A DNA stretch of 64,000 bases from contig OX155976.1 in the NCBI GenBank assembly GCA_944548615.1, positions 7,149,822 to 7,213,821 on the forward strand, given 5' to 3'. Positions 22,218-31,929 of the stretch are shown piece after piece. Source of the DNA: Micropterix aruncella. Its lineage: Eukaryota; Arthropoda; Insecta; Lepidoptera; Micropterigidae. Position numbers and translations under genes: made by a program. The notes beneath the pieces are model-generated. The model did not search any database, had not been told where the DNA came from, and saw only the letters and a program-made list of their open reading frames with translations. Within the stretch, counting starts at the first letter, position 1. Each line of letters starts with the position of its first letter.

Positions 22218-23644
22218 CTAGCAGACCCGTACCCACTTCGTTGGGCGGTAAAACTTTTTACTTGTGATGAAATTATGAGTGTGGTTCGGTTAGTACTGAG
22301 TGCTATGATTTATTTCCTGACTGCCAAAAGAAGGGTTATATTTTTACTGTATATGTATGCATGTATTTGCATGCCAATTTGACTATATTACCGTTATTTG
22401 TGAGTGTCTTCTCGTGAGTGTCTTATTTCTGAGCGTATTATCTCTTTAACTATTTATGCAGTAAAAGGAAAATTATATGCAGTAAAAGGGAAAAGTATTT
22501 TGTTTTAAACACTTGAGACGACAAATTTACTTATATTGATAAGAATTCATAATTGTTGATAATATGACCAATAAACATGACCTAACGATTTAAATTATTT
22601 TTTTAATATAAAAAAATACTTTCTTGTGACTTAAATATAAATTTTAGACATATGCTGTCGCTGACTTTTTTGTAGGCATTACCAAGCTCTCATCTTGCGG
22701 TGTCGACTACAACGGGCGAGCGCGTCACCACAGGACGTTTTAACGATTAGTCGTTCTGTCGCCCTGCAGTGAACGTAGAAGACTTAGGACAGTACAATCC
22801 TACGTCCAGCTACGTCACAACCCGTGAGAGTCCAACGCCTTACCGCGAGTTAGCCAGGAATAAACCCGGCGGGTTCGAGATACTCGCGCCCTCACTTCCA
22901 ATTGTGACCAGATTTCTCCGGTCTCTCGATTGGTTCCGAGTTCGAGGTCGCTTGCGCGGTCCTCTCCCTTATGAAGCGGTGAAACGGAGTGCACCGAATC
23001 TATCGCGGACCAAGGCGTCCTTTGCCCGCCTCTTACCCGGGATCGGATGGCCAATGGTCAATTCAAAAGCAGTCGCCATAACGTACGCAACCACCCCCGC
23101 TCTATAGGAAACAATACAGTTCCCAGACTCCCCTGACTGTTATTCGGAGAGCACAATCGATTGGCTTGCGCCGCACGGTGTGCAGACCGTCCAGGGGCGC
23201 CAGAGGTTTGATTCCCAGGGGAGACTGGTTGACCCAGTGTCCTACCCAGGATTCGCACCCCATGCGGGGAGGCCGTCGGATGGGTGTTGACCCGTGAGTG
23301 TGACCGACCCTGAACACATGGGTCATCGTGGCCAACTCATCATGGGCCCGTTAGGTTATTACCAAGCTCTACAACTTTTCCCTACAACTCAATCATATAT
23401 CTCTCATCGTTAAAGCAGCGTTCGTAAGAAACGTTTTTATTCGACCGTTTTTTCTCCGACATACTTTGCAAATTCAACTACCACGAAAAAGTCTTTTCAT
23501 TTTTCGGATTAATATATAGCCCTAAGACACTCACAAATAACGTGGCTTCCTATTGGTAAAAGAATTTTCAAAATCGGTTTAGTAGATCCAGAGAGTACTT
23601 CCTACAACCTCACAAACTTTACCTCTTTATAATATTAGTATAGA
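22218..23644 (-). mobile_element. Non-autonomous Helitron, split by R667
   Basis: Reverse complement of the Helitron at 14578-15247. On the minus strand it begins TCTATACTAATATTATAAAG (TC at 23644-23643, preceded by A) and ends CTAG at 22221-22218, followed by T, with the CCCA-ACGAAG-TGGG hairpin near the end. The A|T insertion context is intact. Segment 22691-23357 is an R667 insertion flanked by ATTACCAAGCTCT. Without it the Helitron is about 750 bp. Confidence 0.88.
22691..23357 (-). mobile_element. R667 element, full length with 13-bp target duplication
   Basis: Flanked by the exact duplicate ATTACCAAGCTCT at 22678-22690 and 23358-23370. The target is the Helitron above, which allows precise definition of the R667 ends. 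It is 667 bp with no terminal inverted repeats and no poly(A). On this strand a GGTTTGATTCC (23215-23225) resembles a Pol III B box. See the identical-length copy at 31970-32636. Confidence 0.92.
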
Positions 23645-24369
23645 TATACCTGTCCGTACGTTATGTAACATTTGGCCAAGGTACAGGGGATCGTGCTAAA
23701 CGTTAAGTACTCTTGTGTACACCTATTTAACATTATGCCACACCGTCCCGGTACGAAAATGCGTCTCCGAAACAGTTGTGGTGCGTACATTAAGCAAACA
23801 GTATTATTATACAGAATCCAGAGGTAAGGTTAGGATGTTCAAACATAACTTGTTAAACTACAGGAGCCTAGTGAGAGTTATTAAACGCCCGAGAATGCGG
23901 AGGGTGATCCCGAATAATTGCGCCCCATCTTACGGGGAAGCACGCCCTTCCAAGCCTACTACCACGGAGACACTTGTGTTGGTACGTGTGAGCTTATAAA
24001 CATGCGAAAATAATTATCTCAAGAAGTGAAAAACAATCGGTTGTTTCACTCTAAGACTTTCCCAGCGAGTAGCCAAGGACTTACGGAACGATTTTTGTAA
24101 GTAATATTTATTTATTTATTTATATTATTTATATACTACTATTTATATGATATTTATTTATTTATATACTACTACTACTACTACTACTAGATCATTATTC
24201 TACACTATAGCAAACGAGACAGAGAAATACGTTAGAGCTTAATATTAAACGATTATACTTACATATATCTAATGTTTATCTAACCTGTCTTATTATACTA
24301 GTTACTACTTTTTAATAATTTTAATACTACATACTACATATTCATCTAACTACTTGCATTCCTCCTGCA
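23645..24369. other. Gene-free DNA with ATTT/ACT microsatellites
   Basis: Simple repeats at 24105-24190 (TATTT and ACT units). Positions 24215-24262 carry CGAGACAGAGAAATACGTTA, the end motif of the 305-bp MITE. The ORF 23715-23999 has no motif. Confidence 0.5.
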
Positions 24370-25129
24370 ATGCACTGGAAAGTAATATTCTATGACTGGA
24401 CGCCAGAGATGCTGAAATTTTATTTAAATGCCTTTCAGCATACGCTTCGAGACCACAGTAACCTCGCTCGTTGGAGCTTTGCCGAGGATAGTTCATGCCC
24501 CCTTTGTAGCAATACCCCTTGCACAGCCAGGCATATTCTAGCTGGCTGCAAGGTGGCCTTAGATCAAGGACGGTACACTTACCGCCACGACAAAGTCCTT
24601 GCTGTTATTCACGAGGTAATTAGCCTCTCAGTGGCTCGTGCCAACAAGGATTTGACAGTATCCTCCAAACCCCCAATACAGTTTGCGAGGGTTGGCTCTA
24701 AAGGCAAAAAACATTTCACTGCAAAACCTTTCTCAATAATCGAGAAAGCTTCAGATTGGATTCTGGAGGTCGATTCGGTGTCTAAGCAGTATAAATTCCC
24801 TGAAAGTCTCGGATGCACAGCCCTGCGTCCAGATATAACTCTTTATTCTCTATCTCGGAAGATGGCCCGTATCGTAGAATTAACTGTTCCATGTGAATCA
24901 AATATCCCAAAAGACCACGAGTACAAATTAAATAAATACCAAGGAACGGCTTCACTGTTCACCTTCACGCGGTGGAAGTTGGCACTCGTGGCCTGCCAGC
25001 TAAATCTCTGTTTCACCTATTTAAAAATCTTGGTCTCTCCAGGAAAATAATCAACTCCTTAGCAAAATTATCTAAAACCGCGATTTCCGCATCTCAAATT
25101 CTATGGTTTCGAAGGGGGAGTGAATGGGT
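24370..25129 (+). pseudogene. RLE-type LINE C-terminal endonuclease domain
   Basis: The frame opens near 24370. Residues about 43-60 form a CCHC knuckle (CPLCSNTPCTARHILAGC). GRYTYRHDKVL and then RPDITLYSLSRKMARIVELT follow, the Pro-Asp and acidic residues expected of the restriction-like endonuclease found at the C-terminus of R2/NeSL-type LINEs. A frameshift near 24965 moves reading to EVGTRGLPAKSLFHLFKNLG, ending WFRRGSEWVVR at about 25129. No reverse transcriptase remains. Clade-level assignment is uncertain. Confidence 0.65.
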
Positions 25130-25384
25130 GGTAAGGTGAACGCTCACATGTGGCAAGACAGCTGTCCTAAACCTACCACAGCCGGTCGTTAGTCCGGAAT
25201 CCACTGCTCACCCCCCAGAAGTGTAATAACACTATATGATGGGCCCGACTTCGGTCGGTGAATTCCATGGCAGCTCCGTTTGTATTTTATTTATTGCTAA
25301 GAAATGCCATTACCGTACTTTGCAGCTGTGCTAAGTTCACCGTCTAAATATTCAATTCTGGCTCAGTTGAACATAGAACATTTA
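25130..25384. other. Probable 3' UTR of the RLE-type LINE
   Basis: Directly follows the stop of the RLE-type LINE. It contains GGGCCCGACTTCGGTCGG, which could fold into a hairpin. No separate gene is seen. Confidence 0.35.
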
Positions 25385-25600
25385 GGGTACGAAGCGTCCG
25401 CACCGTAAAGCAGTGTTGAACGATGTTTCTAGCTCGCGGTAACGCGAACAATACGTGAGTCCTAGCACGGTTGCAATTGGCGGGGGTACAAACAGACCGT
25501 TTCTTCTAAGGATGGTCGGATTATCAACGAACCCCCTAAGGAGTTTATATATGTGGCAGATTAACCGCCAATCTCTTGTTACGCTTAGTGAGTTGTACCC
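25385..25600 (-). pseudogene. LINE reverse-transcriptase tail fragment
   Basis: The minus frame 25606-25382 reads YNSLSVTRDWRLICHIYKLL, RGFVDNPTILRRNGLFVPP and then a degraded arginine-rich block. Such a LSxRRD..L...YKLLRG.VD.P.IL...GL.VP pattern is common at the C-terminus of insect LINE ORF2. It is about 70 codons long with no catalytic motif. Confidence 0.6.
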
Positions 25601-25682
25601 AACCATCCCCAGAATAAATGCCGGGATATGGGGCCGTCCACATATTTTATGTAATCACCGAGGGGAAGGGAGGTTGGAACTG

Positions 25683-25765
25683 AGGCTTACGCTTGATTAC
25701 GTGGGAGGGGGAAGGGGGTGCTCGTCCTGATTACGTAATAAACTTTAGTCACCGCATCGCAATTT
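25683..25765 (+). repeat. G-rich dispersed repeat, partner at 63786-63870
   Basis: CTTACGCTTGATTACGTGGG, an A/G-rich run, then GCTCGTCCTGATTACGTAAT. The reverse complement of 63786-63870 gives the same order with a longer G run. The GATTACGTAAT halves are close to palindromic. Confidence 0.75.
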
Positions 25766-26007
25766 TTTGGTCTAACCCTGCACATTCAATGTGCATTTTT
25801 AAATGCATTCCTAAATATATTTTTTTCCATTAATACTGTTTTTACAGCCACTGCGGTCTGAAGATTGGTATTTATGAAATAAAACAAAGAGTTTGAGATT
25901 TTGTAATTACTTTGAATTAATAAAGTACATTTTTAAAAGCATTCTAAGTTGCTTTTTCCACTTACCGTCTTCAAATACTTTACAAAAGCTGGGTTTACGA
26001 TTCTTCA

Positions 26008-26216
26008 CAACAGAAACAGTACTGTCTCCTATAGAGCCGGGGTAGTTGTTAACCTTCCGGAAACTGCTCTTAAAACGACCGATCGGCTACCCGATACCAG
26101 GTAACACCCGGCAAAGGATGCCGTGGTCATCGATAGATTCGGTAGACACCGCATCACCGCTACGCAAGGGGGAGAATCGCGCAAGCGACCTCGATCCTGT
26201 AACCAGTCAGGGGGAG
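26008..26216 (+). repeat. R667 repeat, internal fragment
   Basis: Matches the middle of R667 (AACAGTACTGTCTCCTATAG to CTGTAACCAGTCAG) and then joins a complete copy. It represents an older copy into which, or beside which, the next one inserted. Confidence 0.75.
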
Positions 26217-26868
26217 CTAACGGGCCCATGATGAGGTGGCCACGATGACCCATGTGTTCAGGGTCGGTCACACTCACGGGTCAACACCCATCCGATGGCC
26301 TCCACGCATGGGGTGCGAACCTGGGTAGGACACTGGGTCAACCAGTCTCCCCTGGGAATCAAACCTCTGGCGCTCCTGGACGGTCTGCGCACCGAGCGGC
26401 GCAAGCCAATCGATTGTGCTCTCCGACTAACAGTCGGGGGAGTCTGGGAACTGTATTGTTTCCTATAGAGCGGGGGTGGTTGCCTACCTTACGGCGACTG
26501 CTCTTGAAATGACCATTGGCCATCCGATCCCGGTTCAGAGTCGGGCAAAGGACGCCTTGGTCCGCGACAGATTCGGTGTACACCGTTTCACCGCTTCGTA
26601 AGGGAGAGGACCGCGCAAGCGACCTCGAACTCGGAACCAATCGAGAGACCGGAGAAATCTGGTCACAATTGGAAGCAAGGGGCGAGTGTCGGCCCGCCAG
26701 GTAACATTACTGGCTATCTCGCGGTAAAGGCGTTGGTCTCTTGCGGGTTGTGGCGTAGCTAGACGTCGGATTTGTAATGTCCAAAGTCTTCTACGCTCAC
26801 TGCAGGGCGACAGAACGACTAATCGTTAAAACGTCTTGTGGTGACGGGCTCGCCCGTTGTAGTCGACA
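26217..26868 (+). repeat. R667 repeat, near full length
   Basis: From GCTAACGGGCCCATGATG to CCCGTTGTAGTCGACACCG, about 650 bp. It is very close in sequence to 31970-32636 and 22691-23357, so it belongs to the youngest subfamily here. Confidence 0.88.
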
Positions 26869-26869
26869 C

Positions 26870-27090
26870 CGCAAGAAACATGTACAACCTTAAGCTTCGG
26901 GATACGAAAATGTGCAGGTTCTGCCAAGAGACAGAGGAAACTCCCTTGCGCCTTATGTGCGAGTGTGGCCCGCCGATGCGCAAAAGATACATCCAATCCA
27001 ATCTGGCGCCAAAAGCCTGTTGCGGTTCTTAAATGACACGAGGCTTAGCGCAGAACTATAGTAGGGGGCGAACACAATAGATCAGCAATA
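26870..27090 (+). pseudogene. R1/I-like LINE C-terminal zinc-knuckle fragment
   Basis: Reads MYNLKLRDTKMCRFCQETEE, then TPLRLMCECGPPMRKRY and LAPKACCGS, stop near 27030. A C-x2-C-x4-ET-x7-C knuckle after a short L-x-L-RD motif is the usual C-terminus of LINEs with an RNase H domain (R1/I/Loa groups). It starts exactly where R667 ends. The following 60 bp (GGGGGCGAACACAATAGATC) looks like its 3' UTR. Confidence 0.65.
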
Positions 27091-27692
27091 GTCGCAGTGT
27101 TAAAAGGCTCATAAAGACCTTAAAAAAGCCCCACACAACAAATCAAAAAAAATAAGAACCCAGACTTTAAAATTGCACGCTTAACGCTTTTGTGATGAAA
27201 TGTAAACATTTTTATTTTTTAGGTAAAAATGCAAGAGGTAAAATTACGTTGTATGCGATAATTGACAACATAATTAATATTTCGGATTGTTTTAACCTTT
27301 TTGCTTCGAATTTTTTAATATGTAAATGGACCTTAAGCTAAACTTTCTTCTTCGAATATGCTTGGGGTTGATTTCGTGCACTACAACTAATTAGACTAGT
27401 ACACGGACAACTAATTAGATATCACAAAAAACATTCAGCACAAAACTTAATTCACATCTTCTTCTTTAGTGTAAGTTGTTCACGTGTTTCAAAAACTTTT
27501 ATTTTCCTTATTTATACGTCACAATAAGTAAGATGTTCACATTTTTCAAACTCCAATAAACCATACTTTTGACTTAAAAATCAGTCAAATAAATAATATT
27601 TAAATATTATATAAAAAAATATAATGGACAAAATTTTAACAAACAAAACCGACTCCATTTTTTAATAAGTGCAGCAGCCATGCCATGTTGAT
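27091..27692. other. Gene-free AT-rich DNA
   Basis: No ORF or repeat recognised. Confidence 0.45.
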
Positions 27693-27925
27693 ACTTAGAA
27701 CGGGCTATCAAAATTGAATGTGTATACAACATTTGGCGTCTGTGCTGTTGACCGTTGAGGAGTTCCCTCATTGGAAGCCAACCCTGGGTTCCGCAGTCCT
27801 GTCTTGGTGAAACTTAGAACGGGCTGTCGCAATTAAATACATATACAAAATTGCGTGTCTGTGCTGTGGACCGTTGAGGAGTCCCTTAGTCGGGAGCCAA
27901 CCCTGGGTGAAGAATCAGGTCATGC
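27693..27925 (+). repeat. 119-bp tandem repeat, about two units
   Basis: Units begin ACTTAGAACGGGCT at 27693 and 27812. Each carries GTCTGTGCTGTNGACCGTTG, AGGAGT and GAGCCAACCCTGGG-like ends. Part of the unit (TTTGAGGAGTTCCGCAATTC) recurs at about 27990. Repeats of this GAGGAGTTCC type are familiar from lepidopteran genomes, though the host element is not known to me. Confidence 0.85.
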
Positions 27926-28089
27926 TTACCATAAAAAATGCATTGTCATCGGAACTGAACCAACATGTAAATTTTCAACTTCATATGATAATATTTGAGG
28001 AGTTCCGCAATTCTACATGAAACCTACCATCAGAATAAATTAAAAGTTTAAAAAAAAACACTAAAAACACGCTTTTATAAATGCACGTA

Positions 28090-28350
28090 AAAACCAAAAA
28101 AACCGGCTTCATCATCAGACCTTGAAACTTAATCGTGGTCAAATTTCATTACAAGACCTTTCTCACAAGTCCAAACACGACTATGATACGATATTCCATC
28201 ATGGAATGCCAGTGCCTATCTTCCGGCTTCATCATCAGACCTTGAAACCTAATAGTGGTCAAAGTTCATTCCAAGACTTTTCTAACAAGTCCAAACACAG
28301 CTATGATACGATGTTCCATCATGAAGTTCCAGTTCATATCTTCCGACTCC
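28090..28350 (+). repeat. 120-bp tandem repeat with open frame
   Basis: Units start CGGCTTCATCATCAGACCTT at about 28104 and 28224, with a third partial start near 28344. The plus frame 28122-28424 is open across them and yields a repeated 40-residue block (SKHDYDTIFHH / SKHSYDTMFHH). A period that is a multiple of three keeps the frame open, so translation is not implied. Confidence 0.85.
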
Positions 28351-28549
28351 ATCATCGGATCAGTTCGACAGTACCATATTATTGTATTGTCATCAGAACT
28401 ACATACAGCTGCCAGTTTTCATGACGCTACGATCCTTGGAAGATGGTTAAATTAGTTACCTTAGATTCCATTACATAGTTACATACAGGTCGACCTAATA
28501 AAAGCGTGTTAAAAATGGTACCAAACCGGAAGTACATCCTTTGAAATTT

Positions 28550-29545
28550 ATTTATTTATTTATTTTTATTTATTTTATTTATCCCTAGTATTACATGAAT
28601 TAATTTCCTATAGTATATTTTACATGATTTAGTCGTACATACAAAATGTGAACCCTGGAAATTTACTAAAGGTGCGGCTTCGGCGGGATTTTATCACCTC
28701 ACTAGGCAGAGCCTGTATTGAGGTGATATTTAGTACTGCGTTCATCTGCCGGGTGTATAGGTAATTTATGTAATCTTGGGAAATCCTACAAGTGTATATT
28801 GTATAACACAAAAAATATTTATTAAATTAAATGAGATATAATATATATGGGAGATATATGAATACAGTTATGAGGCTAATGAGATAATAATAACAATAAT
28901 AAGTAATATAAGTCATCTGTGCACCTATTTAATAACGTTAGTTACTAACGACTCACAGTGCTCCCTCGTCGAGTGTAACAACCATAATGTTACCAGCCTT
29001 TTGTAGTGAGCGTCATTTTGAATGATTGTAGCTTGGCCTAATTGCGTGGTAAATATGTTATGGAGTTTTTTCGCTAGGTAAATATAGTGTCTTTGTCCAA
29101 AGGTCGTTCTCATTTTTGGTTGTATATGTCTGTCTTTATGTCTAGTGTCGTGTCTATGGGCGTTACTGGTCGGCTTGCTGTTGTCCCGTTGGAGTTCTTT
29201 CCTGTAGCATATCAAGACCTGCCGTACGTATAGCTGTCTTGCATCCAACACCATAAAATCCCTGTAGAGCTGGTCACTGGAGTAGCGATATGGCTTCCTG
29301 GCTATAACCCTAATCAAGGCCTTTTGGGCCTTTATCAGAGGATCCAGATTTGTTTTGGCCATACCACCCCAGCCTAGTTGTCCGTATATTAGCAGAGATT
29401 GAGCTAACGCGTAATATATCGTCCTCAAGACATTGATTTCAAAGACGTTTCGAATATTTTTAAAGACATACATTAGTTTTCTCATTCTTGACGCTGTGAT
29501 GTCAACATGGTCATACCATTTTAGGTTATTGTCAATAGTGATGAA
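28550..29545 (-). pseudogene. LINE-A, longest 5'-truncated copy
   Basis: The minus frame from about 29545 to 28925 reads ITIDNNLKWYDHVDITASRM, IYYALAQSLLIYGQLGWGG, KALIRVIARKPYRYSSDQLY, then LDARQLYVRQVLICYRKE and TTFGQRHYIYLAKKLHN, stop 28925. This is the post-catalytic region of a jockey/CR1-like reverse transcriptase. The 3' UTR ends in ATTT repeats at 28550-28575 (plus). The frame is uninterrupted for over 200 codons, so the copy is young, but all catalytic motifs are lost by 5' truncation. Confidence 0.88.
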
Positions 29546-30475
29546 TAAAAAATCAAATAAAAAATCAATTTTCAAAATCGGCTGATAAATTTAAACAACA
29601 AACATTTAAAAAAAGATACAACCGAATTGATAACCTCCTCCTTTTTTTAGTAGTCTGTTAAAAATAGAAGTGTTAATTGATAGAATGAAAAAAGGTAAGG
29701 ATAAAGTATTTTTTTTCATAATATTAAAAATTTATGAAATTATTACTAAATCTCGGCTTTTTAAACTTAGCTGTTATCGAAATAAAGCTCGGATATATGC
29801 ATTATTTCAGACATTTAGAATATTACAAAAAAAAAATACTTTTATTTAATCCTTTTTATATTTTACCACAAAAAAACATTTTGGATTTTTTTCAGAAAAA
29901 TATACCTTGTTTTATCATAGTATTTATGCGGGTATTCAGGTAGTAAAAATACCCAGCACTATTCAGATACAATGTCGCTAATCCTCTTGCTGTGCCTTAT
30001 TTTCTCAGAAGTTATGGCATATCTGGTTCAATTTCATAGCTCATCACATGACATTACATCTTGGAGTAGGTATTTGTTGTTGTGCACGATATGAAATAAT
30101 GTTTCACACGCTGGAATTCAAGCTTCCAAGAGAACATCCAGGTCGGTTGCGTTCTGCGTAGAGATAGGCACGTAATTCGCTTTAATTCTCCGTATTAAAC
30201 TATTAAAACAGGAAAATGTTCACATGGCGTGAACGCAGTAAATGTACCTATGCGTAAGGTATCCCTTTCACACGAGTGGTATGGTTAAAATCTTGTTTTC
30301 CTCCTATACTAACTGAACACATAAGTAGTCGACTTGTGAAAACAAACCATTAAAAAATAATATACGTTTGAGACGTTTTGAGAGATCGGAGAAAAGAGAA
30401 TGGGCATTTCGGGCTCACTTTTCCAATAGCCGTAAATCTTATATCAATGGAAAGATATATGTATGTAGAACATGT
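29546..30475. other. Gene-free DNA
   Basis: AT-rich; the ORF at 29734-29943 is low complexity. No motif seen. Confidence 0.45.
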
Positions 30476-30775
30476 ATTACTATTTCCTATATAATATTGT
30501 AATTTTTATTAAAATTGTATTATTACATATATTTATTATTATTATATAATTTTTTTTATTATTATTATTATTATTGTGTTTGGTTGGTTCATCGACTCTC
30601 GTTTTAAATGTAAAAATATAAATTGCTTGCCCTGAAACGGATATATCCCAGTTGGGCAGCACTAGCCAGTGAATGAAAAAGGAAAGTTTTTGCCATTTGT
30701 TTTAATATTATAATTATTGTAAATGGTTAATTTGATAATTCCAATAAAAATAAATAAATAAATATATCGACTGAT
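30476..30775 (+). repeat. LINE-C 3' UTR fragment
   Basis: ACTATTTCCTATATAATATT, ATGTAAAAATATAAATTGCT, TGCCC...CCAGTTGGGCAGC and AATTCCAATAAAAATAAATA match 36190-36515 (plus) and 43995-44335 (minus). The TGCCC/GGGCA arms can pair as a hairpin. No coding sequence is retained. Confidence 0.8.
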
Positions 30776-30779
30776 CTCA

Positions 30780-31360
30780 ATTATGAGCCTTTCTGAGTAA
30801 TATTTTATTAAATATGGATAATTACCTGATATCCGCTAGAACACCTAGCACATTCAGGTATTGTATTTTTAAAAACTTTTACTAAAATTTAAACGAAAAC
30901 GGTCGATAATATCCGAAACGATAAAGTACATAGGTACGCTGTGTGACTACAAACTATATATTCCTAAGTATGCTCGAGTTTATCAACAGTATATGGAGGG
31001 GAAATACTGAATTATGTTGCTTGAACTATGTGGTCTCATGATTTCATTCCCGTTCTATTTCCTGACGTATTTAATATGCTTAGGTCAGCTGTTCAACATG
31101 GTATGCTCAGTGACTTAATATAACGTAATATTATTGAAAGAGCAATTTTAAAAAAACATTTTTTAAAAATTTAGATAGTTGACTTTACGCTATGTTCGAA
31201 TGCGAGTGTGTGTGCGCGTGTGTTTGTATGTGTGCGTGCGTGTGTGCGTTCTGTAGGGTGTCTGTAGAGCACAGCTTTCACGTACCTCCTTAAGACGACA
31301 TGAGACCTCAGAAAAATATCCGAAATGGGCGGACACGCGAAAAAATAGGCGGAGTCAATT
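30780..31360. other. Gene-free DNA with GT-rich microsatellite at 31200-31250
   Basis: An interrupted GT run lies at 31200-31250. No supported ORF. Confidence 0.5.
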
Positions 31361-31878
31361 TCGTAGGGTTTGGACCAATAAAAATCCAGCGTTGACGAAG
31401 CGTCAAGCGCAGATTCCACGTCCGCTAGCGCCGGGAACCAGAAGCATACTAAACAGTCAATCGCAGCGCTAGCACATAATAACTATCTTTACGCAGTGGT
31501 GGTATAAGGGTGTTAATGGCAAAGCATAATTAGCGTAACTCTCAGAGCGCTCTTACGTTTTAATTAATTGTAATTAATTTAGGGCCTAAATGAAAAACGT
31601 GGATTAGACAATTAACCAGTCAATAAATTGAAATTATAATAAAACACACTCACCGCTTTTATTGCAGGAGTAAACGCGCCTGAAAGTTTTCGAAGTCAGT
31701 TTAAAGCCTTAATGTCTAAGGCTATGTGCAACTTTTTAAAGTCCAAATTTTAAATTGGTTCATTATCGAGGGATTCGCTTAGAAACTTTTTAAAATTAAT
31801 GCTTATATCTTTCAAAAAACTTATACAACTAAAATTCCTCAGATATGGTCGTTCCCAGGTATCATGGCGCCTTAACAT
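31361..31878 (+). repeat. Dispersed repeat, partner at 8662-9160
   Basis: See 8662-9160 for shared blocks. This copy contains the extra segment TTTTATTGCAGGAGTAAAC near 31660-31680 that is absent at 8 kb. Confidence 0.8.
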
Positions 31879-31929
31879 AGAACCTACTTGTCGTGATGAA
31901 AAATGTCAGTATGGTTCAAGCTCGTGTTA

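Noticed and set aside
27693..28350. CRISPR-like array
   Set aside because: Units are about 120 bp, contiguous, two to three copies, with no spacers; this is a minisatellite in eukaryotic DNA.
28122..28424. 100-residue repeat protein
   Set aside because: A 120-bp period keeps the frame open automatically; no start context or homologue recognised.
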